Translations under genes and position numbers: made by a program
The notes under the pieces: generated by a model
What the model saw: the letters and a program-made list of their open reading frames with translations, nothing else
The model's database searches: none
What the model was told of the DNA's origin: nothing
Shown here: positions 1-7,698 of the stretch, in pieces
Layout: every line of letters starts with the position of its first letter
Numbering within the stretch: position 1 is the stretch's first letter
DNA from: 1-14-0-10-45-29 sp964532715
GTDB taxonomy: Archaea > Micrarchaeota > Micrarchaeia > Anstonellales > Anstonellaceae
Length of the DNA: 64,000 nt
Assembly (NCBI GenBank): GCA_964532715.1
Contig: CAZHIX010000001.1
Span: 1 to 64,000 of the forward strand
Reading direction: 5' to 3'

Positions 1-243
1 GCAACCGCAAAAAAATTAAATTCAAAACAATCGGACGATGAGTTAAAAGCGCTTTTTAATTATTTCGAAGGATTGTATAAGCAAAATAATATATCCGTTC
101 CGGGCTCCGATGCCCGTGATATGCTGACTTACATACGTTCGACTAAAGACGCGCCCGACCCGCTCGTAATAACTAAGGAAGATTTGCAGCGGGCATTTTC
201 AAAACGTTATGACGTCATAAAAGAAAATGTAAATATGTTTTAA
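1..243 (+). CDS. C-terminal fragment of an unrecognised protein
   Basis: An open frame enters from the left edge and ends at TAA 241-243, giving about 80 residues. It has no start in the window. The segment is hydrophilic and helix-rich (residues such as DDELKALFNYFEGLYKQ), with no motif I recognise. It converges on the TPR genes to its right and shares the bidirectional terminator at 322-353 with them. It belongs to the bacterial-looking segment. No function can be given. Confidence 0.6.
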   Translation, partial: ATAKKLNSKQSDDELKALFNYFEGLYKQNNISVPGSDARDMLTYIRSTKDAPDPLVITKEDLQRAFSKRYDVIKENVNMF

Positions 244-321
244 CCCATATTTTGCTTGAAAGTATATACTCCTGAACGTATATACTTGAAATCATATATA
301 AGTAATTTTAAAAATAAAAAG

Positions 322-353
322 TGCGCCGGAAAAATTATCCGGCGCATTTTTAT
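322..353. terminator. Bidirectional intrinsic terminator
   Basis: A perfect 9-bp stem, TGCGCCGGA (322-330) and TCCGGCGCA (338-346), encloses a 7-nt loop. It is flanked by an A-run on the left and a T-run on the right, so it can stop transcription from both converging genes. A G+C-rich hairpin with a T tract is the usual bacterial Rho-independent form, which supports a bacterial origin for this end of the scaffold. Confidence 0.85.
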
Positions 354-380
354 ATACCAAAAATAAAATTTATCAATTCT

Positions 381-1649
381 TTATCGCATTTTATTATATA
401 ATTCAAGCGCACCGGCATATTCTTTGCTATCCGGATATTTTTCAACCACAGCTTTATACATTAGGCGCGCATCGAGACCGTTCGCCATATCAATATTTAA
501 AATATTGCCTATTTTCATAAGGGCCGCGGGCGCATATTTACTTTGCGGAAAAGTATCTACAAGTTTAGTGTAGTATTTAACGGCTTCGTTCAAATTATTT
601 TTTTCGAGCCTGAAATAAGTTTTATCTTCTATCCTCTTTTTCTTATATTCTCTTAAATTAGTTTCATATATTTGAGCGATTTCAAAAAGCGTTTTATCGG
701 CATTTTCATGTTCGGGATATACTTCATACATTTTATTATAAGTAGCCGCCAGGTTTTTATATTCCTTATTCTTTTCATAAATCAAAGCTATTTTATTATA
801 AGCTTCATAGGCGGTTTTATCTTTCGGGAAGCGTTCGATCAGTTCGTTATAAGTTTTTATAGCATTTTGAGAATCGCTTTTTTTATCTAAATAAAATCCG
901 GCAAGTTCCATCAAAATATCCGGTGTTTTTTTATTTTCGGGATAATTATTTACCAATTCATAATAAGCTTCAAGCGATTTATCAATTGTTTTAGGATTTT
1001 GTTCCATTTTAGTAGCATAAATTTCTTTAATGCGTAAAAGGGAATCCACGGCGATCTGATATTTTGCAAAATCACGAGCCAGACGTTGATAAGCGATTAT
1101 CGCCATATCGTAATAGCCTTCGTTTTCATTAATCTGACCGCTGCGATAAAGAGACGAAGCAGCATAAGTAGTAACTGGATATTCGATTACACACCTGTCA
1201 TAGTATTTAAGCGCTTCTTCATTATTTTTTAATTCTTTTTCATAAAGCTGACCGAGCTGAAAGCATGCCTCGGCGCCAAGATCGGAATATGGATATTTTT
1301 CGATTATCAGTTCATAAGCTTTTATAACTTTTTCTACCATTACCATTCTATTTTTTTCATAAATATCTTTTTCGCACTTAGCAATTTGAACATAAACTTC
1401 AGCCGCTGTTTCAGAATTTTTATGTTCTTCGACATATTTTTTCATCAATTCAAGAGCTTCTTCGTGACGTCCGGCTTCTATCAGCTTCCGGCCCTGAGAA
1501 AATATGCCGGGGCGATCGTAATCAGAACTATTTTCATCATAAGAAACCGCCGCCGCGCATGGAACATAACATGTAAAAAACCCGATATAAAACGCAAGAC
1601 ATAGCCCCGCGCTTTTTTTAAAAATAATCGATATTTTTTTCCTTAACAT
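381..1649 (-). CDS. Secreted tetratricopeptide-repeat protein
   Basis: A 422-residue protein. The start at 1649 gives a classic signal peptide: basic MLRKK, a hydrophobic stretch, and an AAA cleavage site before VSYDEN. The rest is a series of TPR/Sel1-like helical repeats with the recurring pattern A-x-x-x-Y-x-x-L-x-x-x-Y-P (for example KAYELIIEKYPYSDLGAEA). They resemble the periplasmic YbgF/BamD type of TPR scaffold. An in-frame ATG at 1682 overlaps the upstream gene's stop and would add 11 residues before the signal peptide; an AGAAAGG site upstream of 1649 makes 1649 at least as likely. It is cotranscribed with the TPR gene at 1675-2874. Its partner is unknown, and nothing resembles the archaeal genes that follow. 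Confidence 0.8.
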   Translation of the reverse strand: MLRKKISIIFKKSAGLCLAFYIGFFTCYVPCAAAVSYDENSSDYDRPGIFSQGRKLIEAGRHEEALELMKKYVEEHKNSETAAEVYVQIAKCEKDIYEKNRMVMVEKVIKAYELIIEKYPYSDLGAEACFQLGQLYEKELKNNEEALKYYDRCVIEYPVTTYAASSLYRSGQINENEGYYDMAIIAYQRLARDFAKYQIAVDSLLRIKEIYATKMEQNPKTIDKSLEAYYELVNNYPENKKTPDILMELAGFYLDKKSDSQNAIKTYNELIERFPKDKTAYEAYNKIALIYEKNKEYKNLAATYNKMYEVYPEHENADKTLFEIAQIYETNLREYKKKRIEDKTYFRLEKNNLNEAVKYYTKLVDTFPQSKYAPAALMKIGNILNIDMANGLDARLMYKAVVEKYPDSKEYAGALELYNKMR

Positions 1650-1674
1650 CGCCGCATCTACCTTTCTTAATTTA

Positions 1675-2874
1675 TTATTCATTATAATAAACTGAAAAAT
1701 AATCCACCAATTCATTTATTTTTAATTTTTTTTCTACCATATCGGATATCAATTTTCTTTCATATAAATCTGTAAGTTCGGTCAGATAAGCGGCTCTGAT
1801 TTTTGGTCCGCCTTCGGTTATCGCAAACAGCAGTTCGAAATAAGCCTTATCCGTATCTCCGAGCATATCGAGTATTTTAGAATAAAAAAGGTGGCACTTA
1901 TAGTTGAGCTGGTCGATATGTATTGCTTTAACACATGCGAGCTCAGCATTTTTAATATCATATAGCCCTTCTAAATAAGTCCGGGTTATTTCTGTAAGCG
2001 CATCGATCGAAAGCGGATCAGCCTGTACCACTTCTTTAAGCTTCATCAATTTTTGTTGATTTATCTCACGTTCACGCATTAATTCCGGAAAATTATCGAC
2101 AAGGTTTTTTATTACTTCCTGAAATTCTTTATGCTCATGAAGCGTCATTTTTTTACGCATTCCAATTTCATATATGCCTCTGGCAATAGTAAAATTACCA
2201 AATTTTGAAGAAAGATGACATATCTTATAATAAGGCCTGAAATCATAAGGCCGAAGCTCCATTACCTTTTTCCAGTGTTCTATAGCGCGGTTATAATCCA
2301 TACCAATCTCATATAACTCAGCTATTTTTATATGCGCATCTAAAAAATCACGATTACGGGATATGGCTTTTTGCAGGTTATCGACAGCTAATCTTCGATT
2401 AAAACTTTCACATAATAAAGCGGTTTGATAATAAAGCATCGAAGAACCCGGATAAATTTCAAAACGATTATCTATTTCACGCATGGTTCGTAAAACATTA
2501 ACAAAACGATTAACAAACGGTTCGTATTTAGAAAGCGGATGAGCTTTGAATTTATAATATCTTACCTTATTAGCTTTTTTTATATTACGCACAAAGCCTT
2601 CGGCATCGCTCAACGCAAGCCTGGCTATTGCAAGCAGCACATAAGTTTCCGCATCAGAACCGCCTTTACGAATACGGCTTTCCATTCCCGCTTCGAGTTC
2701 AGAAGCTGAATTTTTCATGTAATCTTCAAGTTCAGTAAATTTTACATAAAGGGAAGAACCGCCGTTAATAGCGGCCGCCCGAATACACGCCGGAAATATC
2801 ATTAATAAAACGTATATAAATAATAACGTTATAAATAATAATAACGATTCATTTTTTTTAATTAAATTATCATA
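1675..2874 (-). CDS. Secreted or membrane-anchored TPR protein
   Basis: A 399-residue protein. The chosen start at 2874 (MYDNLIKK) is followed by a strong hydrophobic segment ending ACIRAAA, read as a signal peptide or anchor. In-frame ATG codons further upstream are possible but would lengthen the leader. The body has at least two TPR blocks: residues about 140-210 (AISRNRDFLDAHIKIAELYE) and about 280-350 (DPLSIDALTEITRTYLEG). Its 3' end nearly touches the start of the next TPR gene, so the two probably form one operon. The function is likely protein-protein scaffolding in the envelope, inferred from the fold only. Confidence 0.75.
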   Translation of the reverse strand, partial: YDNLIKKNESLLLFITLLFIYVLLMIFPACIRAAAINGGSSLYVKFTELEDYMKNSASELEAGMESRIRKGGSDAETYVLLAIARLALSDAEGFVRNIKKANKVRYYKFKAHPLSKYEPFVNRFVNVLRTMREIDNRFEIYPGSSMLYYQTALLCESFNRRLAVDNLQKAISRNRDFLDAHIKIAELYEIGMDYNRAIEHWKKVMELRPYDFRPYYKICHLSSKFGNFTIARGIYEIGMRKKMTLHEHKEFQEVIKNLVDNFPELMREREINQQKLMKLKEVVQADPLSIDALTEITRTYLEGLYDIKNAELACVKAIHIDQLNYKCHLFYSKILDMLGDTDKAYFELLFAITEGGPKIRAAYLTELTDLYERKLISDMVEKKLKINELVDYFSVYYNE

Positions 2875-3003
2875 CATAACATAAATACTCCATAGATTTA
2901 TAATTGTACTTATCGGCAAAAAAACAGATAAGAACATATTATATAAACAAATATTATTTTTTTAGTTTTTATAACGGATTTTATGAAAGATTAATTTTAA
3001 AAA

Positions 3004-3750
3004 TTAATTAATTTCGCGATGCTTGATAATAACGTTATAATTTTTAACACTGAGATGAGAAAAAAGAAGTTCACAAAAAAAAACGGAGCGATGCTGTCCG
3101 CCTGTGCAGCCAAGAGCGATTTCAATTTTTGATTTTCCTTCACGCACATATTCTGGAAGCAAAAAATCAATAAAATCGAAAAGTTTTTCTTTAAAAGCGG
3201 CTGAGATAGGTTGAGCCGTAATAAAATCGGCGACTTTTTTATCGAGACCGGTTAAATGCTTTAATTCCGGCTCATAAAAAGGATTGGGCAGAAAACGCAG
3301 ATCAAGAACGATATCGGCGTCATCGGGAATTCCATGTTTATAACCGAAAGAAACTATATTAACTATCAGGTTCGAATTATCTTTAATATTTGCAAATACC
3401 TTTGCGACCATTTCCTTAAGCCTGCCCACCGACATTTTTGAAGTATCGATTGTAAAAGTGGCTTTTTCTTTTATCGGCGCGAGCAATTGACGTTCTTTTT
3501 CTATAGCGTCTTTCAGAATAAGTTTATTTGCAAGCGGATGTTTACGCCGGGTTTCGGAAAATCGCTTTACTAAAACCTGATCAGAAGCATCCAGAAAAAT
3601 CATACGATAAGAAATATTCATTTTTAAAAGCTCATTAAGCGAGCCGAAGAGTTCATCCGGCGTAAATCCGCCTCTAATATCAAGAACAAGTAAAACTTTA
3701 TTAATTTTTTTTTGTGATTTAATGCACAGCTCTAAAAGGAGAAAAACCGG
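3004..3750 (-). pseudogene. rapZ: RapZ (RNase adapter / nucleotide-binding protein), 5' end missing
   Basis: The C-terminal four fifths of RapZ are clear: FLDASDQVLVKRFSETRRKHPL, then FGYKHGIPDDADIVLDLRFLPNPFYEP with LTGLDKKV, and the C-terminal GCTGGQHRSV motif that binds GlcN6P-pathway ligands. In E. coli RapZ controls glucosamine-6-phosphate synthase through small RNA decay. The N-terminal Walker A P-loop (GxSGxGKS) that should precede these residues is absent: family similarity stops at about PVFLLLEL near 3750, and the DNA beyond reads as a different gene on the other strand. The frame runs on to 3798 by chance. RapZ is a bacterial family, so this is evidence that the left end of the scaffold is not archaeal. 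The truncation is read as an assembly join rather than gene decay. Confidence 0.85.
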
Positions 3751-3758
3751 TGATAGAT
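3745..3758. other. Probable chimeric junction (bacterial to archaeal DNA)
   Basis: Within a few bases, a bacterial rapZ on the minus strand loses its N-terminal half and an archaeal HEPN gene begins on the plus strand. To the left, genes use G+C-rich codons and a hairpin terminator; to the right the DNA is A+T-rich with GGTGA ribosome binding sites. No inverted repeat, integrase, tRNA or target duplication marks the point. The exact base cannot be set by eye, because the archaeal GGTGA (3749-3753) overlaps the last recognisable RapZ codons. Confidence 0.75.
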
Positions 3759-4189
3759 TGACCCTTGATAAATGTTTTGAAAATTCACTTCTACGCAAAA
3801 TACGTCCAGATCATCTCAAATCTGATTTTTCATTACAAATGTCTGAAAAAAAATTATTAGATTCACAAAAACTTTTAGATGCAAATTTTTTTGAACAAGC
3901 AATTTTATCTGCATACTCATCAATGTTTCATTTGGGCAGAGCTCTATTATTTAATGATGGGATATCTGAAAAATCACACTATTGCCTTATAGAATATCTA
4001 AGACAAAATTATGTTCGCAGTGGAAAAATTTCTCAAAAAGTTATTTTGTTAATGGACACTTTTCGTCTTTGTAGGCATGATGTGATGTATGGTCTTGTTC
4101 CATCTAAGTCTTCAAAAGAGGATGCAATCTCTGCAATAAACAATGCAAAAGATTTACGTTCTGCAGTAATCAAAATTCTTGGAAAGTGA
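3758..4189 (+). CDS. HEPN-domain protein, likely toxin of an MNT-HEPN pair
   Basis: A 143-residue protein similar along its whole length to the HEPN protein at 32531-32968; shared motifs include EQAILSAYSSMFHLGRALLF and R-x-x-R-H-D-x-x-Y-G. HEPN proteins of this kind are RNases, or AMPylation targets, neutralised by a minimal nucleotidyltransferase (MNT) encoded just upstream. The TTG at 3758 is chosen because GGTGA lies five bases upstream and the paralogue starts at the equivalent residue. An in-frame ATG at 3722 would reach into the bacterial segment. The MNT partner that should precede it is missing, cut off at the scaffold join. The gene overlaps the next one by 11 bases. Confidence 0.75.
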   Translation: MTLDKCFENSLLRKIRPDHLKSDFSLQMSEKKLLDSQKLLDANFFEQAILSAYSSMFHLGRALLFNDGISEKSHYCLIEYLRQNYVRSGKISQKVILLMDTFRLCRHDVMYGLVPSKSSKEDAISAINNAKDLRSAVIKILGK

Positions 4190-4598
4190 TTTTATATCTA
4201 AAATAATAAAGGGGCGCACAATATCAAAGGGAGTTGTTTTAGGCGAAGTGCTAATGTCTAAAGATGCAATATCATTTCTTGGTGGTATAAATCCAAATAG
4301 TGGAGTTTGTGAGGAAATCGGGCATTGTCTATATGGTAAATGTATATCTGGAAAAATTCTTGTTTTTCCCTCAGGCAAAGGTTCAACTGTGGGCTCTTAT
4401 GTGATGCTTCAACTCTCAAAAAACAACAAAGCCCCATTAGCAATAATCAACCTGAGCGCCGAGCCAATAATCGCAGTTGGTGCAATAATTTCAAATATCC
4501 CTATGATTGATAATATAGCGCGTGATCCATTTACATTTTTGCAAGATGGTATGCAAATAAAAGTAGATGCAGATAATGGGTTTATTCAAATTCAATAA
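4179..4598 (+). CDS. Phosphomevalonate dehydratase small subunit (DUF126, aconitase X swivel domain)
   Basis: The protein matches the DUF126 family over its full length: GRTISKGVVLGEVLMSK, then ISFLGGINPNSGV, GKILVFPSGKGSTVGSYV, and INLSAEPIIAVGAIIS with IPMID. In archaea this subunit pairs with the aconitase X catalytic subunit to dehydrate mevalonate 5-phosphate to trans-anhydromevalonate 5-phosphate. The large subunit is not in the window. The only standard start codon is TTG 4179, inside the HEPN gene. A GTGAT ribosome-site sequence (4186-4190) points instead at codon 4194, which is ATA. The gene converges on a diphosphomevalonate decarboxylase, the enzyme of the alternative mevalonate branch. 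Confidence 0.85.
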   Translation: MESDFISKIIKGRTISKGVVLGEVLMSKDAISFLGGINPNSGVCEEIGHCLYGKCISGKILVFPSGKGSTVGSYVMLQLSKNNKAPLAIINLSAEPIIAVGAIISNIPMIDNIARDPFTFLQDGMQIKVDADNGFIQIQ

Positions 4599-4663
4599 AA
4601 CCAATAAAAACCGTCATTCATGTCTGTGCTTAAAATTTCTTCATATGTTTTTGCACTCTGTTC

Positions 4664-5653
4664 TCAATCCAAAATTTTCGCACCATTTCCTATTTCACTT
4701 ATTATCGTTCTTTTTACTCCTTCAATATTCTCAATTTCCTTTTTTATTTTATTCAAATTCTTTTTCTGCAAAATTATGTGGGCATTAGGTCCAGCATCAA
4801 ATGTGTATCCAGCAATTACCTTGTCTTTATTTAACTCTTCAATCGCATAAACAATATCTTTTGATATATCATTCATGTAAAATATCGGTGGCCACGAATC
4901 AAACATAGTTGCGTGCATTTGATTTGAATCTTTCATCGTCTGGGTTGCAAGAGAACAAAAATCCTTACTATTAATCGCATTTATCATCAGTTTTTTTCTT
5001 TTGTTCAATGTTTTTAGTCTGCATGTTAAAAGCAGTGAATTCTTCGCAGTATTTTCCATTCCATCTTTTGAACTAATCTTTTTCTGTTTTTCATCTGTAA
5101 TTGCAATCAAATCAATTATATCATTCCAATGCTCTTTTGGTTTAATCTCAACCGCATAAGAGTCGTTCATATCAGTTCCAGCCTTCCACATTACAAATCC
5201 ACCATAAACAGAGCGCGAAGCAGAGCCTGAGCCAAGCCTTGATAAAATACTTATTTCTTTTTTATCCTCAATTCCAAGACACGCACAAAGTGCAGTAGTT
5301 AATGCACAAAATCCAGATGCAGATGATGCAATTCCAGCTGATGTTGGAAAATTATTTTCAGATTCAATTCTAATCTTATTTTTGCAAATTGGATACTTTG
5401 CACCTAATCTTCTTCTAACAAGATATAACCACTCCTCAATTTTTGCATCATTTACTTTTTTGCTATTAAGCCAAATTTCATCTTTTTGTCTATCTTCAAA
5501 TATACTCAGTTTTGCTTTTGAGCACAAAGTATTTTCATCTAATGTAATTGAAATAGAATCGTTTAATGCAATTTTTAGCAAATCATTTTTTTTGCCCCAA
5601 TATTTCAAAATAGCAATATTTGGTGGTGCAATTGCAGTTTTTTCAATAATCAT
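4664..5653 (-). CDS. mvaD: Diphosphomevalonate decarboxylase (GHMP family)
   Basis: A 329-residue GHMP-kinase-fold protein with the decarboxylase signatures: APPNIAILKYWGKK near the N-terminus, NDSISITL, the glycine/serine loop NFPTSAGIASSASGF, RLGSGSASRSVYGGF with the substrate-binding Arg and Ser, MKDSNQMHATM, and FDAGPNAH with the catalytic Asp. The family makes isopentenyl diphosphate from mevalonate diphosphate. Some archaeal relatives act on mevalonate phosphate or phosphorylate mevalonate, so the substrate is not certain. ATG 5653 is chosen over GTG 5659 because GAGGT then sits at a normal distance. It converges with the phosphomevalonate dehydratase small-subunit gene. Confidence 0.88.
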   Translation of the reverse strand: MIIEKTAIAPPNIAILKYWGKKNDLLKIALNDSISITLDENTLCSKAKLSIFEDRQKDEIWLNSKKVNDAKIEEWLYLVRRRLGAKYPICKNKIRIESENNFPTSAGIASSASGFCALTTALCACLGIEDKKEISILSRLGSGSASRSVYGGFVMWKAGTDMNDSYAVEIKPKEHWNDIIDLIAITDEKQKKISSKDGMENTAKNSLLLTCRLKTLNKRKKLMINAINSKDFCSLATQTMKDSNQMHATMFDSWPPIFYMNDISKDIVYAIEELNKDKVIAGYTFDAGPNAHIILQKKNLNKIKKEIENIEGVKRTIISEIGNGAKILD

Positions 5654-5729
5654 AATCACTACCTCATTCTCTTATTGAAGCATTAAGTTATTTAAAGTTA
5701 TACGAACTAATTTTAAATTGTGATATGTT

Positions 5730-5987
5730 ATGGCAGAAGCAACACTTAATTTACACGTAGATGATTACACAAATCGTGTACTCGGTGTAGTAAAAGAAAT
5801 GTTTGGTCTAAAAGATAAGAGTCAAGCTCTCAAAAAATTTGTAGATATGTATGGGAACAATTTTGTTCAAAAGGAAGTAAATGATGAAACTGTTCAATCA
5901 CTAATATCTCAATGCGATGCGCATGTAAAAAAATACAAAATGAAGAAAATGTCTCTCAAAGAACTTGATGAGCTTACAAATCCTTGA
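5730..5987 (+). CDS. RelB-type antitoxin (archaeal)
   Basis: An 85-residue protein with an N-terminal ribbon/helix-like segment (ATLNLHVDDYTNRVLGVVKE), then a conserved GLKDKSQALKKFVDMYG block seen in archaeal antitoxins that precede RelE toxins. The C-terminus is basic and helical. A GTGAT site precedes the ATG. It lies 9 bases before the RelE-like gene, so the two are a toxin-antitoxin operon that probably represses itself. Confidence 0.75.
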   Translation: MAEATLNLHVDDYTNRVLGVVKEMFGLKDKSQALKKFVDMYGNNFVQKEVNDETVQSLISQCDAHVKKYKMKKMSLKELDELTNP

Positions 5988-5996
5988 GGGTCTTTT

Positions 5997-6272
5997 ATGT
6001 TTAGTTTTAGCATATCTGATGAATTAAAATTGGTTTTAAGAAAGCTCTCAAAAAAAGATCCAAAAAAATCAATGATTATAAATAAAAAAATACGTGAAAT
6101 AATTTCGTGCAATGAGGCTGCAATATCTCATTACAAAGATTTGAAAAATGAACTTGTAGGGTATAAGCGTGTTCATATATCTTCAAGTTTTGTACTTTTT
6201 TTCAAAGTTTTTCTAAAAGAGAAACACATAATATTTCTAAAACTCAAGCATCACGATGATGCCTATCGCTAA
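5997..6272 (+). CDS. RelE/ParE-superfamily toxin
   Basis: A 91-residue protein with the RelE-like layout: N-terminal helices (LKLVLRKLSKKDPKKSMIINKKI), then YKDLKNELVGYKRVHISSSFVLFFKV, and a C-terminal LKLKHHDDAYR. Archaeal RelE toxins end in a similar H-H-D-x-x-Y motif. RelE proteins cut mRNA on the ribosome; here the catalytic chemistry is inferred from the family. The partner antitoxin is the gene immediately upstream. Confidence 0.75.
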   Translation: MFSFSISDELKLVLRKLSKKDPKKSMIINKKIREIISCNEAAISHYKDLKNELVGYKRVHISSSFVLFFKVFLKEKHIIFLKLKHHDDAYR

Positions 6273-6326
6273 AATATTTGGTGATTGAGGTTTTGCTTTG
6301 CAACCAACAGTAGTGCAAAATGACTT

Positions 6327-7355
6327 TCAAGCTACTTGTCGTTGCATGTGTTTTCTAAGCGCTTTTGTGCTGTATTTCTTTGTGAACATATGCACTTTTT
6401 TGTTTGCATAAATGCGAAATATATCATATTTATCAAGTTCATGATTTAGTCTAAGTGGATTAAATTCGCTCAAATCATCAAGAAGTTTCTTTTTTTCTTT
6501 TAGGTTTTTTATTTCCAAATCTATCATATTTCCATGTTCGTTTAGTGATTTTTTTCTTTCCCACTCCTGTATATGAGCGCTAACATATTCTGTTCTTGGG
6601 GTTAGTCTAAAATCATTTTTCAAAATAGAATCCAACTGAGTCAATGCATGGCTTATATTCAAATGTCCATCTTTTATTTTATTTATAAAAAAATCGCCTA
6701 TTTTATCCGCATTCTTTCTAATTATTTTTGGGGCATCCACTATCTTTAAACACCAACCAATTTTATGCACAATCTGGACCAAATGATGTTTTGTATGATT
6801 CCACGAATCATTAGCTTTGTATTCAATTATGTTTTTTATTACAGGATTTCCAGCAACCATTATTGATAATTGTGCTTTAGCGACATATATTTTTCTATCT
6901 TCAATTCTGCTATCATTATGTCTTAGCACATAATCTTTTTTGCGAGGCAATTTATGTTTTTTAGGCTCCATAACAAGCGCAATCACTGGTATTCCTAAAG
7001 TAGCCGCTCTCTCAAGCTCCTGACCTGTTCCAGTAGATGGGCTATTTAATATAGCAATTATGAAATCTGATTGTGCGACGTGCGTCTGATCTACTTCATA
7101 ACAAAGTTTTGCTCTATCTTCTTTTGGCACACCATCTAGATTTCTCTCAGCATCTCGTAGTGCAGTAGTCGCTTCAACCCCATACTTAAATTCAAGCAAA
7201 TACAAAATATGATTTATCAGTTCTATGTGCAACGCAAATTCTTTTGCAGGAACATCTGTAATTCCTCCAATAATAAAACATCTTTTGTTTCCACTAACTT
7301 CATGTGCCCATAAACGAGTCTGTTCGTATTCAACTTTGTACACATCTTCTCCCAT
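6327..7355 (-). CDS. Nucleoside 2-deoxyribosyltransferase-like protein with helical C-terminal domain
   Basis: A 342-residue protein. Residues about 25-165 carry a Rossmann-like fold with FIIGGITDVPA and then SDFIIAILNSPSTGTGQELERAATLGIPVIALVME. That is the layout of nucleoside 2-deoxyribosyltransferase/SLOG-type nucleotide-binding domains (D/S-x-x-x-A, P-S-x-G-T-G-x-E, A-x-x-x-G-x-P-V). The remaining part, about 180 residues, is helical and charged, with no motif I know. ATG 7355 is preferred over GTG 7358 because GGTGA sits four bases before it. It is next to a RelBE-type pair, and proteins of this fold are often defence effectors or nucleotide sensors; that role is inference from context. 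Confidence 0.6.
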   Translation of the reverse strand: MGEDVYKVEYEQTRLWAHEVSGNKRCFIIGGITDVPAKEFALHIELINHILYLLEFKYGVEATTALRDAERNLDGVPKEDRAKLCYEVDQTHVAQSDFIIAILNSPSTGTGQELERAATLGIPVIALVMEPKKHKLPRKKDYVLRHNDSRIEDRKIYVAKAQLSIMVAGNPVIKNIIEYKANDSWNHTKHHLVQIVHKIGWCLKIVDAPKIIRKNADKIGDFFINKIKDGHLNISHALTQLDSILKNDFRLTPRTEYVSAHIQEWERKKSLNEHGNMIDLEIKNLKEKKKLLDDLSEFNPLRLNHELDKYDIFRIYANKKVHMFTKKYSTKALRKHMQRQVA

Positions 7356-7698
7356 CACTTCACCTAACTCTCAATTATATAAAAAACTCAAAAAATTTCT
7401 ATGAGTACTCTTAAGTATAAATTCAACCTCAAAATTCAATCTAAACTTCTATATACTCTATATATTATGAGTTTTCAAATCTTTTTAATTGTTTCATTTT
7501 ATGATTTTACATGGTATTATAAACCTATAATTACATAAGCCAGTTGAGCTCATTTTCTCGGGGTTCTATATTTTCATTTTTTTAAACCCTTGTTCATTCA
7601 TCTGTATTTAAAATAATTAATGCAGTTAAATGAGTCTGGGTTCTTATTTTAAGTCCCCCCGCATTGTTTTGTGCGATTATTTAAGTGGGAGGGAAATC
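7356..7698. other. Long intergenic leader before carA
   Basis: About 340 bases lie between the divergent deoxyribosyltransferase-like gene and carA. The stretch is very A+T-rich with several TATA-like runs (for example around 7455-7470 and 7600-7620). An in-frame upstream ATG at 7630 exists, but CarA similarity begins at 7699. I see no tRNA, clear riboswitch or long inverted repeat. It probably holds promoters for both genes and an untranslated leader for the car operon. Confidence 0.4.

Noticed and set aside
3750..3798. Extension of RapZ to the ATG at 3798
   Set aside because: The extra residues are the reverse complement of the HEPN gene and lack the P-loop, so the frame is open by chance.
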